Source: Methylococcales bacterium
GTDB lineage: Bacteria > Pseudomonadota > Gammaproteobacteria > Methylococcales > Methylomonadaceae
Reading direction: 5' to 3'
Assembly: GCA_030654015.1 (NCBI GenBank)
Contig: JAURYI010000076.1
Coordinates: 27,087 to 91,086, forward strand
Length of the DNA stretch: 64,000 nt
Part shown: positions 1-8,060 of the stretch, one piece after another
Numbering within the stretch: position 1 is the first letter of the stretch
Layout of the letters: each line of letters opens with the position of its first letter
The notes under the pieces: generated by a model
What the model saw: only the letters and a program-made list of their open reading frames with translations
Database searches by the model: none
Told to the model about the DNA's origin: nothing
Program-made: the position numbers and the translations under genes

Positions 1-342
1 CAAAACCAGAAATCTGAGCAAGACCAGCAAGCGAAAGAAGATCAGAATACGAAACCTGAAGAAGAGCAGCAAGCGCGAAAGCAGGAAAAAGGGCAGGAGG
101 ACTTAGCCAAACAAGAAGAAGTAAAGTCAAAAGAACAGTCCAAGCAGCAAGAGCAGCAACAAGCCGCCGAACAGAAAAAAGACGATGCGCAAAAACCGAC
201 TGAGCAAGCCGCCAAACTAGGCGATGCACCTGCAAAAGATGAAAAACAACAAGCCAATGAACAATGGCTGAACCGCATTCCCGATGATCCTGCGGGCTTG
301 TTAAAACGGAAATTTAAATATCAGTACGGTCGTGAACAGTAA
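1..342 (+). CDS. C-terminal end of a Bat-type VWA/TPR protein (BatB/BatC-like), partial
   Basis: The frame is open from the first base and closes with TAA at 340-342, giving 113 residues of a protein that starts outside the window. Residues 1 to about 85 are a low-complexity tract of Gln, Lys, Glu and Ala. The last part, with the string WLNRIPDDPAGLLKRKF, matches the conserved tail of aerotolerance-operon proteins that fuse a von Willebrand A domain to TPR repeats (BatB/BatC type, membrane-anchored and facing the periplasm). The VWA and TPR domains lie off the window, so the family call rests on the tail alone. It runs convergently into the zinc operon with only 9 bp between stop codons. The long opposite-strand ORF here is an artefact of the low-complexity tract. 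Confidence 0.7.
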   Translation, partial: QNQKSEQDQQAKEDQNTKPEEEQQARKQEKGQEDLAKQEEVKSKEQSKQQEQQQAAEQKKDDAQKPTEQAAKLGDAPAKDEKQQANEQWLNRIPDDPAGLLKRKFKYQYGREQ

Positions 343-351
343 CAGCGATGG

Positions 352-1314
352 CTAAGTCCGCAAGCGAGCCATTAATTCCTCCGTCAAAGGTACAATATCG
401 CCATCGGTAATGAATACTAATCGTCCGATAGTGTCATCTGATTCTCTCGCGGCTAACACAACAGGCGGGTATAAGCGTCCGTTCGCGCCCTGTATAATTA
501 ATGGCTCAGGCTGTTCGAGGGTATAAACAACGCCTTTTAAACGCACTAACTGTTCACTGTATGTTTGTAATAATTCACTTAAAACAGCTTCTAAATGTCG
601 CCGAGCAACGCGCTGTTCCAATTGCAGGCTGATACTTTTAAAACGGTGCGCCGTTAAATCAGCAGAATTATTGTCAGGCGTATAACGACTTTTTTGCGGG
701 AATGCCAATAACAAACTCGGCAGCACTGCGCCATGCACGGCATTTATTTTGCTTGCCGTAGGTGCGAGTTGTTTTAGCGTGGATGTTAAGTCGGAAATTT
801 GTGCATTATTCGCTAAATCGGTATGCGTTATCACCACGGTATCCGCCCACGCGAGTTGTGCATGAATCTGTGGAAATCGCCTTAAAGTATCCGCGTTCAT
901 CGTTGCTGATACAGTTGCAATTAAGCCTTGCAACCGATAACGGGCCGATAACCAGCGTTGTCTTAATAAAATATCCAGCACAGGTTCAGGATTTGCCACA
1001 CCACTGGTTTCGATAATCACACAATCAAAAGGTTTTTCGACATTGGCTTCCCACGCCATGCGTAAATTTTTTAACATGGGCATCAGTGCATCGCGGGTTT
1101 GGCAACATAAACAACCGCCGACTAAGGTTGCCACAGGCATTCCCTGTTTTTTGAGTAATTGTTGGTCGATAGGTGTTACACCAAATTCGTTGATAATCAC
1201 CGCCGTTTTTGGCAAATGATTGAGCAATGAATTGAGCAGCGTGGTTTTACCGCTCCCCAAAAAACCGCTAATCACAATAACAGGAATTTGCTCGATGGTT
1301 TTAGCTTGATTCAT
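352..1314 (-). CDS. CobW/COG0523-family GTPase, third copy in operon
   Basis: Metal-chaperone GTPase of the CobW/YjiA (COG0523) class, about 320 residues from the chosen start. The P-loop GFLGSGKT lies near residues 17-24, the metal-binding CxCC motif reads GGCLCC (cysteines near 68, 70 and 71), and the guanine-specificity motif is the variant THTD. A C-terminal CobW domain follows. The start at 1314 is preferred because GGAAA lies a few bases upstream and gives a normal N terminus; the frame is open to 1374. It overlaps the 3' end of fhcA2 by 14 bp (74 bp with the longer start), implying translational coupling. Last gene of the six-gene operon. Family members deliver or insert Zn, Co or Fe; the client is not shown by sequence, but adjacency points to FhcA2. 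Confidence 0.88.
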   Translation of the reverse strand: MNQAKTIEQIPVIVISGFLGSGKTTLLNSLLNHLPKTAVIINEFGVTPIDQQLLKKQGMPVATLVGGCLCCQTRDALMPMLKNLRMAWEANVEKPFDCVIIETSGVANPEPVLDILLRQRWLSARYRLQGLIATVSATMNADTLRRFPQIHAQLAWADTVVITHTDLANNAQISDLTSTLKQLAPTASKINAVHGAVLPSLLLAFPQKSRYTPDNNSADLTAHRFKSISLQLEQRVARRHLEAVLSELLQTYSEQLVRLKGVVYTLEQPEPLIIQGANGRLYPPVVLAARESDDTIGRLVFITDGDIVPLTEELMARLRT

Positions 1315-2962
1315 AAGGTTTTCCACAGGCATGACTGACGAATCGTTCACTGTCGGGTTGTTGGAAACTGACATCTTCGACAGTAAAATTATGCAAACTC
1401 AGGTTATAAAAACGGTCGTAATAGGCTTGTACATCGCGCTCAATCTGGGGTTCAAAATGGGCTTGGATAGTTTGTGTTGTACCGTTGCGGCGTGTCTGTA
1501 CCTCGCCGTTTTTTACCACCAAGTCACCGTTTTTAAATACTAAATCTGCATGACTGAACATTGCTTCTTTATCCGCTTGCGGCTTATAAACAGCAATATC
1601 GGCAATTGCACCTGCTTTTAGATGCCCTCTGTCTGTTAAACCCAACATTTTTGCGGCGGCGGTGCGGGTCATAATGGCAATTTCATAGAGCGAAAATTCT
1701 TTTTTCAAGTCTTTTAATAAACTCATCGCCACTGCTTCAGGATGTAGTTGCGCGATACATTCCAAGCGATAGTCATAATCCATCAGTAAGCGAAGTAACT
1801 GTGGATAACGGGTGAACGGCGCACCATTGGGATGGTCGGTGGTAAAAAATAATCGCCACGGATCTTCAGCCAATAAAAACAGTTCTAAGCCTATCAGCCA
1901 CTGCAAACTGTTCACAAAGCTCTTTTCTTGATAACGATACGGCACAACGCCGCCGCTACCTTGACATTCAGCATCCCACGTCACCCATTTATTAGGTGTG
2001 GCATCGTGTCGGCGACTGTATTGAGCAATCACATCACCCGAAATAGTCACGGTTTGCCCAAATAACACTTGCCCTACGTCCATCGTAATATTGCGGTGTT
2101 TATTAAAGCCATCAATCAATTTTGCTGCCGCCGATGAAAAACCGCGACTGCCTTCGTTGCCGTAACCGTAAAATTGAATATGCGCCAAGTGCATCGGCAA
2201 ACCTTGTGCGGCTTCCATTGTTGCAATCGCGGTATCTACGTTGTTGGGTATGCCTAAATTATTACAATGGACGTGAACAGGATGCGGTAGTTGAATATCA
2301 CACGCCGCCCGTTGCAGGGTTTGTAAAATGTGCCGTGAACTTACGCCGTAATCAGGCACAATATCATCTAAATCAAAGCTGCGAACGTTGGCTTTAAAGG
2401 CATTCGCGCCGCCTGCGTTTATCACTTTCAACCCTAAACATTTGGTCGCGTGTAACGTCCATGCCACATAGTCATTGATTTGATTCTGACCCGCTTTAGC
2501 ACGCAATAAGCGCAATAAAAAATCATCGTTGCCCAAAATGGCTAAACCAGCGGTATCAATAATGGGAATATCCGCCATTTGTAAATGTGCGTCTAAGGCA
2601 TTGACGGGCAAAATGGCGGGTTCAACCACGGTGGTATACCCCATTTGTGCATAACGATAGCCGATTTCGGTACTTGACCAGCGAGCCGTGCTGAACGCAT
2701 GATTGAGATTTCGAGCCATAAAATTTCGATGTTGTTCAGGCAATAACAAACGGGCAGTATTGACGTTGCCGCCTGCAATATGGCTGTGAATATCAATCGC
2801 CCCTGCCATGACAATGTTGCCCGATATATCAATATCATAATCGGGGCTTGCATCGCTAGGCGGTGCGATAATGCGTCCGTTTTCAAACCATATATCCTGC
2901 ACTGCGCAGTTTAACTGTTGGGCGGGGTCAACCACACAACCGCCTGTTAAGCGTGTTTTCAT
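1301..2962 (-). CDS. Second formylmethanofuran dehydrogenase/formyltransferase-hydrolase subunit A (FhcA paralogue)
   Basis: 553-residue amidohydrolase-fold protein, collinear over nearly its full length with the fhcA gene at 41486-43153. FhcA hydrolyses formyl-methanofuran to formate in the bacterial FhcABCD complex and uses a binuclear metal site. Expected ligand positions are kept: HSH near residues 59-61, Lys179 in [11 protein letters not shown] at 230-232, His261 in AHIQF, and Asp in TTDHPNG. Differences from the operon copy include HVHC in place of HVHG and HIQFY in place of HIQFH. It lies between two CobW GTPase genes: its ATG overlaps the upstream CobW stop by 4 bp and its 3' end overlaps the downstream CobW start. 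The context (ZIP transporter, DUF1826, Zur-like operator) suggests expression under zinc limitation. Whether it replaces FhcA in the complex is inference. Confidence 0.88.
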   Translation of the reverse strand: MKTRLTGGCVVDPAQQLNCAVQDIWFENGRIIAPPSDASPDYDIDISGNIVMAGAIDIHSHIAGGNVNTARLLLPEQHRNFMARNLNHAFSTARWSSTEIGYRYAQMGYTTVVEPAILPVNALDAHLQMADIPIIDTAGLAILGNDDFLLRLLRAKAGQNQINDYVAWTLHATKCLGLKVINAGGANAFKANVRSFDLDDIVPDYGVSSRHILQTLQRAACDIQLPHPVHVHCNNLGIPNNVDTAIATMEAAQGLPMHLAHIQFYGYGNEGSRGFSSAAAKLIDGFNKHRNITMDVGQVLFGQTVTISGDVIAQYSRRHDATPNKWVTWDAECQGSGGVVPYRYQEKSFVNSLQWLIGLELFLLAEDPWRLFFTTDHPNGAPFTRYPQLLRLLMDYDYRLECIAQLHPEAVAMSLLKDLKKEFSLYEIAIMTRTAAAKMLGLTDRGHLKAGAIADIAVYKPQADKEAMFSHADLVFKNGDLVVKNGEVQTRRNGTTQTIQAHFEPQIERDVQAYYDRFYNLSLHNFTVEDVSFQQPDSERFVSHACGKPYESS

Positions 2963-3951
2963 TTATTCACCAAACAACTGTCTAAGGCATCTAAAATGTA
3001 TTGTTTAGGCAGATTGCGCCCGATAAATACCAACACTGATTCTGGCGTTTCATGGTATTGCCATGCTGAACCCAGTGTTTCGGTGAGTAACATATGCACG
3101 CCTTGATAAATCAGGCGTTCTTTTGTGCCAGAAATATATAAAATGCCTTTGTAGCGCAATAAATCAGTGCCGAACTCACCAATCATGATGTGCATGAATG
3201 CTAAAATTTTTGCGGCATTAAAGGGTTGATGATGGCGATATACAAACGAGCTAATCTCATCATCGTGTTCGTGACTGACATCCTCAAGAAAATCAGGTTC
3301 AATGTCTAAAATAGCGTTCAGATTAAAGCCGCGAATATCGAGAATGTCATCAATCGCCGTTTTGCCAAAATGAACGTGAGCAATCGGCGCACGCGCATTA
3401 ATGGCGCGTAAGCGGGCTTCTACTGTGGCAATGTCTTCGGCAGATATTAAATCGGTTTTCGATAATAACAAACGGTCGGCAAAACCCACTTGTTCTTCCG
3501 CTTCATGACAGGCATCGAGTTGCTGGTGTGCGTGTTTTGCATCAACCACGGTAATAATCGCATCAAGCAGATAATAGTCACTAATGTCTTGTTCAACAAA
3601 AAAGGTTTGTGCGACAGGCGCAGGGTCTGCCAAGCCTGTGGTTTCAATAATCACCCGTTCAAAATGCAGTTCGCCGTTGGTACGTTTTTCGGCTAACTCG
3701 CCCAGAATACGCACCAAATCGCCCCGCACAGTGCAGCAAATACAGCCATTATTCATTTCCACGATTTGTTCTTCGCCTTGAATCAGTAAATCACTGTCAA
3801 TGCCTGCTTCACCGAATTCATTTTCAATCACCGCAATACGTTGTCCATGTTCCTCCGACAAAATGCGATTTAACAGCGTGGTTTTTCCAGACCCTAAAAA
3901 GCCTGTCAAAATGGTTACGGGTACAGCTGAAAAACGACTTTCATCCAACAT
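2959..3951 (-). CDS. CobW/YjiA-family metal-chaperone GTPase, second copy
   Basis: 330 residues with the standard COG0523 architecture: P-loop GFLGSGKT at 17-24, CxCC motif GCICC (Cys70, 72, 73), SKTD as the G4 motif, then a C-terminal CobW domain ending near residue 325. It resembles the common YjiA-type GTPases. A His/Asp/Glu-rich stretch (around SHEHDDEIS, near residue 230) could help bind metal. The gene follows DUF1826 after 24 bp and overlaps the fhcA2 start by 4 bp. As its direct upstream neighbour, it is the best candidate to load or maintain metal in FhcA2. Metal identity cannot be read from the sequence; zinc is inferred from the operon. Confidence 0.9.
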   Translation of the reverse strand: MLDESRFSAVPVTILTGFLGSGKTTLLNRILSEEHGQRIAVIENEFGEAGIDSDLLIQGEEQIVEMNNGCICCTVRGDLVRILGELAEKRTNGELHFERVIIETTGLADPAPVAQTFFVEQDISDYYLLDAIITVVDAKHAHQQLDACHEAEEQVGFADRLLLSKTDLISAEDIATVEARLRAINARAPIAHVHFGKTAIDDILDIRGFNLNAILDIEPDFLEDVSHEHDDEISSFVYRHHQPFNAAKILAFMHIMIGEFGTDLLRYKGILYISGTKERLIYQGVHMLLTETLGSAWQYHETPESVLVFIGRNLPKQYILDALDSCLVNK

Positions 3952-3975
3952 AAAAACCTCTTGTTTATTTAATGA

Positions 3976-4644
3976 TTAAGCAAAATCCAGCGTCAACAAT
4001 AAGCGGCGTGGCGATTTTGCTGATAAATGCGGTGAGCGGTGTACCGCGCCGTGTTGTTCGTTGCCTTCCCAGCGTGTGCCTTTTAATAAACCAATAGCAT
4101 AATTGGGCATTGTGCCGATGGCATCAGCATCTAAAATCAAGCCTGATTGTTCATCACTTAAGCCGCCTGAACGACTGCCTAACTTACTGCGGTCAACATA
4201 AGCATCTTCCAGCCATTGCGTACCGATACCGCCGTAAGTACACACTAACCGACAGGGAACGTGGTCAATATGAAAGCGCGGACACATGGCTTTATCCAGA
4301 ATTCCCAAGCGCAAGCCAATCGCTTCCAGTTCAAATAAATCGCTGAACATATCAATGACCTGTGCAATATCAGCACAAAAGGCTTCGTAACCTTGCAAAT
4401 GCAGGTGTTGCGGCAATAACGTGAGGCTATTAAATGACTGCACATTGATGGTTTCAATGACATTAATAGTGTGTGCTGCTGATAATAAATGCGTCACAAA
4501 CGTCTCTATTTCACTGGAAATACTGCGTTCAACCACGCACAAATTAATCTCAGGGCGGTAAATTTCTGCTAAATCCGCTATGTGTTTAGACAGATAAGTG
4601 AATGAATAACTGGGTTCTAGGTTAAGGGCGAGTGAAGTATTCAT
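3976..4644 (-). CDS. DUF1826 family protein of zinc-homeostasis operons
   Basis: 222 residues matching the DUF1826 family, which is repeatedly found next to CobW GTPases and ZIP transporters in gammaproteobacteria; its biochemical role is unknown. The conserved core CPRFHIDHVPCRLVCTYGG holds an HxD pair (His125, Asp127), followed by His202 in VHRSP and Arg213. That HxD...H...R order resembles iron/2-oxoglutarate oxygenases, but this is my inference from spacing only. There is no signal peptide or membrane segment, so it is probably cytosolic. It starts 10 bp after the ZIP gene ends and is followed by a CobW gene after 24 bp, in the same transcription unit. Confidence 0.75.
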   Translation of the reverse strand: MNTSLALNLEPSYSFTYLSKHIADLAEIYRPEINLCVVERSISSEIETFVTHLLSAAHTINVIETINVQSFNSLTLLPQHLHLQGYEAFCADIAQVIDMFSDLFELEAIGLRLGILDKAMCPRFHIDHVPCRLVCTYGGIGTQWLEDAYVDRSKLGSRSGGLSDEQSGLILDADAIGTMPNYAIGLLKGTRWEGNEQHGAVHRSPHLSAKSPRRLLLTLDFA

Positions 4645-4654
4645 GGCTTAAAAT

Positions 4655-5440
4655 TCAAGGAAGTAAAAATTGTTCAACAACGACAATGGATTGCATAAAA
4701 CCGATACCCGCCGCGAGAATGGCGGTTTGTCCAAAGACGTGGCGCAATGTGGAATGTTCATGCAATGCAGGCATCATGTCGGTGGTGGCGATATAAATAA
4801 ATCCGCCTGCGGCAATCGGCAGTAAAAACACTAACGATGATTCGGCTATTTGACTGAGTATAAGGGTGAAAACAGCACCCAGCACCACACTCAGCGAGCC
4901 ATAAAAGTTATACAAAACGGCTTTTTTCGGCGCAAAGCCGCCGTAGATTAACGCGCCGACATCGCCGATTTCCTGCGGAATTTCGTGAGCAATAATGGCA
5001 AATGTAGTGGTTGCGCCAATCACGGGATCAACTAAAAAACTCCCTGCGATTAAAATGCCATCGACAAAATTATGAATGGCATCACCGACTAAATTCATTT
5101 TTGCCATCGGACGAATGGCGTTTTTTTCGGGATTGGTAAAATCAAAATCATGGTCATGTCGCCAACGCACCACTTTTTCCAGCACGAAAAAAATAACCAC
5201 GCCCAGCAACACCATTAAACACACGGTTGACACTGAACCTTGACGGGCAACGGCATCGGGAATCAAATGAATAAAGGCATCACCCAATAACACACCCACT
5301 GCTAAGGCAACGAGGTACGGAATTAGGCGTTGTAAGCGTTCGGGTTGTATCCATAAGACGAATAAACCACTGAACGAGCATAAACTCACCAGCAGACTTG
5401 CGGTAATTGCACCCGCATAAACCTCAAATGCAAGTGTCAT
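4655..5440 (-). CDS. ZIP-family zinc transporter
   Basis: Polytopic inner-membrane protein of the ZIP family, which imports Zn2+ or related divalent metals into the cytoplasm. Signature helix motifs are present: HNFVDGILIAGSF (helix IV type) and HEIPQEIGDVGALIYGG (helix V type), which contain the transport-site His, Asn, Asp and Glu residues. A His/Asp loop (RWRHDHDFD) lies between helices as in other ZIPs. I chose the ATG at 5440, one base after the upstream CobW stop (5442-5444), because it gives the usual short periplasmic N terminus; the frame is open to an ATG at 5470 that would overlap that gene by 29 bp. Second gene of the proposed zinc-limitation operon. Confidence 0.88.
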   Translation of the reverse strand: MTLAFEVYAGAITASLLVSLCSFSGLFVLWIQPERLQRLIPYLVALAVGVLLGDAFIHLIPDAVARQGSVSTVCLMVLLGVVIFFVLEKVVRWRHDHDFDFTNPEKNAIRPMAKMNLVGDAIHNFVDGILIAGSFLVDPVIGATTTFAIIAHEIPQEIGDVGALIYGGFAPKKAVLYNFYGSLSVVLGAVFTLILSQIAESSLVFLLPIAAGGFIYIATTDMMPALHEHSTLRHVFGQTAILAAGIGFMQSIVVVEQFLLP

Positions 5441-5441
5441 G

Positions 5442-6767
5442 TCAACTGCGAGAAGCGGTTGATGACGCATGAATCACAACCAAAGTCGCCGCTGTGTAGA
5501 CATTAAAATGCTTCAACGGACTTGTTAGTGTGTCAATGAAGGTGTATTTCATATTGTATCCTTCGATTTCTTCCATAAACCACACAGGAAAATCATCACG
5601 ATAGCTTTGCCAAACCGCTACACCCGCCGCTAATTCGGCATCGGTCAATAAACAGGCGTTCAATTGTGCAATGGCTTGATCCTGATTGATATTCTGCCCG
5701 ATAAAGACCAGTTCCTGTCGGCAATCACCAAACGGTGCTTGCCAGTTAGCGCGTATATCAGCGGCGTGTTCAGGCGACCATTCGCTTTCGGGTACAGAAG
5801 CCCACCAGCGACCCGCGCAACCGTGCTGCATCGTGCCGCCTGCTTGTGACCACGAACCGACCCAATCAGGGCGTGATGCTAACCAAAAGAAGCCTTTCGA
5901 GCGCAATAACGTGCCGTTTTCCCAGTCATCACGGTGCAGATAATCATAAAAACGGGCTGGATGAAACGGACGGCGTGCTTGATAAATAAAGCTGCTGATG
6001 CCGTATTCTTCGGTTTCAGGGATGTGCGTACCGCGTAATTCTTGCAACCAACCTGCCGCCTGTTCTGCTTTGGCAAAATCAAACCGCTGGGTATTCAGCA
6101 GTTCGGCTAAGGGTGCGTTGCCCATTACCATCGGAATAATCAGCGCGTCTCGATTAAGATTGGTTAAAATCGCGGTTAAGTTGTCCAGCTCATCACGGCT
6201 GATTAAATCGACTTTGGAAATTAACAGCACATTACTGAATTCAATTTGCTCTACTAATAAATCGGCAATATTGCGTTCGTCTTCTTCGCCTAATTCAGCG
6301 TTGATGTCTTTCAGCGATTGGGCTTCTAAATAATCGCGCATAAAATTAACCGCATCAACCACAGTCACCAGCGTATCCAAACGGGCAATATCCGATAAAC
6401 TCACCCCGTCTTCATCACGAAAGGTAAAGGTTTCGGCAATCGGTAATGGTTCGGCAATGCCTGTGGATTCAATTAATAAATAATCAAACCGCCGTTCTTT
6501 TGCCAATTGCGCCACTTCAATGAGTAAATCTTCACGCAAGTTGCAGCAAATACAGCCGTTGCTCATTTCAATCAATTTTTCTTCGGTGCGATTTAAAGTC
6601 ATTTCATTTTTGACCAGCGCGGCATCAATATTGATTTCGCTCATATCATTGACAATAACGGCGATTTTTAAACCGTCACGATTGGCAAGAATATGATTGA
6701 GTAACGTGGTTTTACCCGCGCCTAAAAAACCAGATAGAACAGTAACAGGCAGTAGCGTAGAGGACAT
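5442..6767 (-). CDS. CobW-family zinc metallochaperone GTPase, long ZigA-like type
   Basis: 441 residues, longer than the other two CobW proteins here and like the ZigA/ZagA zinc-responsive subgroup (about 400 residues). It has the P-loop GFLGAGKT at 13-20, the CxCC motif GCICC (Cys72, 74, 75), SKVD as G4 motif, and a C-terminal CobW domain rich in Trp (around [12 protein letters not shown] and [10 protein letters not shown]). The last 30 or so residues are an extra, partly hydrophobic tail. It is the first gene of the operon; its start is 25 bp from the 32-bp palindrome that I read as a Zur operator. The known role of this subgroup is to allocate scarce zinc to client proteins during zinc starvation. 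Confidence 0.9.
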   Translation of the reverse strand: MSSTLLPVTVLSGFLGAGKTTLLNHILANRDGLKIAVIVNDMSEINIDAALVKNEMTLNRTEEKLIEMSNGCICCNLREDLLIEVAQLAKERRFDYLLIESTGIAEPLPIAETFTFRDEDGVSLSDIARLDTLVTVVDAVNFMRDYLEAQSLKDINAELGEEDERNIADLLVEQIEFSNVLLISKVDLISRDELDNLTAILTNLNRDALIIPMVMGNAPLAELLNTQRFDFAKAEQAAGWLQELRGTHIPETEEYGISSFIYQARRPFHPARFYDYLHRDDWENGTLLRSKGFFWLASRPDWVGSWSQAGGTMQHGCAGRWWASVPESEWSPEHAADIRANWQAPFGDCRQELVFIGQNINQDQAIAQLNACLLTDAELAAGVAVWQSYRDDFPVWFMEEIEGYNMKYTFIDTLTSPLKHFNVYTAATLVVIHASSTASRS

Positions 6768-6792
6768 AGAGAGTATGAGTAGTCAGAGTTGA

Positions 6793-6824
6793 AGTAATTG
6801 TTATGTTATAACATAACAATTACT
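6793..6824. promoter_or_regulatory. Perfect 32-bp palindrome, candidate Zur operator
   Basis: Bases 6793-6824 form an uninterrupted perfect inverted repeat (two 16-bp arms, no spacer) with core ATGTTATAACAT. Gammaproteobacterial Zur boxes centre on TGTTATA...TATAACA, which this resembles. It lies 25 bp upstream of the first CobW gene, where a repressor would block transcription of the zinc operon, and about 195 bp from dusA on the other side. Zur itself is not in the window, so the regulator is inferred. Confidence 0.65.
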
Positions 6825-6860
6825 AATAACAAGGCGTAATACAGAATTTGTGTCACGCAG

Positions 6861-6884
6861 GTGCTAAGCACTTATTTTTAGCAC
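6861..6884. repeat. Short inverted repeat between the zinc operon and dusA
   Basis: GTGCTAA at 6861-6867 and TTAGCAC at 6878-6884 form a 7-bp stem with a 10-base loop. It stands in the 250-bp divergent gap between the CobW gene and dusA. No T-run follows, so it is not a clear terminator; it might be a second protein site. Confidence 0.3.
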
Positions 6885-7017
6885 TTCCCATGATGAATAA
6901 ATTAAAATCGCTTATTAATGTATAGAAAGATGCCATACAAAATAATGATGTTAGTATTTCCCACGTCTTAATTTCACTTATACCCTGTGCAAACAGTCTT
7001 AAATTACTCATAAAACC

Positions 7018-8022
7018 ATGTTGAACCCGTTAGAATCGTTACCTGCACACTTACCAGCGCATCGGTTTTCCGTTGCCCCGATGCTCGATTGGACTGACTC
7101 ACGCTGTCGTTATTTCCATCGCTTATTATCACGGCACAGTTTGTTATACAGCGAAATGGTGACCACTGGCGCGTTGATTCATGGCGATGCGCACCGCTTT
7201 TTACAGTGTGACCGTGCAGAAAATCCTGTGGCATTTCAACTAGGCGGTAGCAATGCGCGGGACTTGGCATTGTGTGCCAAGATGGCAGAAGACTACGGCT
7301 ATGACGAAGTGAATTTGAATGTCGGTTGCCCCAGTGACCGTGTACAGAATGGACGTTTTGGCGCGTGTTTAATGGCAGAACCTGAGTTAGTGGCCGACTG
7401 TGTAGCGGCAATGAATCAGGCGGTAAACATTCCTGTCACGGTTAAATCACGCATCGGTATTGATGACCGCGACTCTTATGAAGAATTAGTGCATTTTATC
7501 GACACCATAGCCAAAGCAGGGTGTGCTACGTTTATTGTTCATGCGCGTAAAGCGTGGCTCAGCGGCTTATCACCGAAACAAAACCGTGATGTGCCGCCGT
7601 TACGTTACGATGTGGTGTACGCGCTGAAACAACAGTTTCCACACCTGAACATTATTATTAACGGCGGCATTACCACCTTGGAACAAGCCGAAACCATGCT
7701 GGAACAGGTTGATGGTGTGATGCTTGGGCGCGAGATTTATCACAATCCCTATTTATTAGCCGAAGTCGATCAGCGGCTGTACGGTGCGACTTATCCACCC
7801 GTGTCGCGTCACCAAGTAGTCGAGTCATTAATTCCTTACATACAACAACAGCTAGCATCGAGTAATCAGGTGCGTTTAAACAGCATCACACGGCATATTT
7901 TGGGCTTGTTTCATGGCGAATACGGCGCACGCTTATGGCGGCGGCATCTCAGTGAAAACGCCACTCGAACGGGCGCGAATGAGCAGGTTGTATTGGATGC
8001 TTTAAAATTCACCGTGCAGTGA
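7018..8022 (+). CDS. dusA: tRNA-dihydrouridine(20/20a) synthase DusA
   Basis: 334-residue FMN-dependent TIM-barrel enzyme that reduces uridine 20/20a in the tRNA D-loop using NADPH. Diagnostic features are the N-terminal [10 protein letters not shown] (flavin region), [20 protein letters not shown] with the catalytic Cys of the Dus family, the flavin-binding Lys in VKSRIG, the His in [10 protein letters not shown], and the Dus box INGGI...GVMLGR. Length and order match DusA rather than DusB or DusC. The chosen ATG gives the normal DusA N terminus. It is transcribed divergently from the zinc operon and looks monocistronic; the next gene downstream on the opposite strand is the broken helicase. 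Confidence 0.93.
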   Translation: MLNPLESLPAHLPAHRFSVAPMLDWTDSRCRYFHRLLSRHSLLYSEMVTTGALIHGDAHRFLQCDRAENPVAFQLGGSNARDLALCAKMAEDYGYDEVNLNVGCPSDRVQNGRFGACLMAEPELVADCVAAMNQAVNIPVTVKSRIGIDDRDSYEELVHFIDTIAKAGCATFIVHARKAWLSGLSPKQNRDVPPLRYDVVYALKQQFPHLNIIINGGITTLEQAETMLEQVDGVMLGREIYHNPYLLAEVDQRLYGATYPPVSRHQVVESLIPYIQQQLASSNQVRLNSITRHILGLFHGEYGARLWRRHLSENATRTGANEQVVLDALKFTVQ

Positions 8023-8060
8023 TAGATAAAATAATGGCGATCGAAACTGGCATATTCAAT

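Noticed and set aside
42..278. 78-codon minus-strand ORF rich in Cys and Ser
   Set aside because: Reverse strand of the Gln/Lys/Glu low-complexity tail of the Bat-type protein; no independent signal.
1301..2962. FhcA2 as a zinc-independent enzyme that has lost its metal ligands
   Set aside because: All ligand positions I can align are present; only neighbouring residues differ.
8023..8060. Left attachment site matching the tRNA-Pro 3' end
   Set aside because: No stretch resembling the tRNA T-arm or acceptor was found in this gap.
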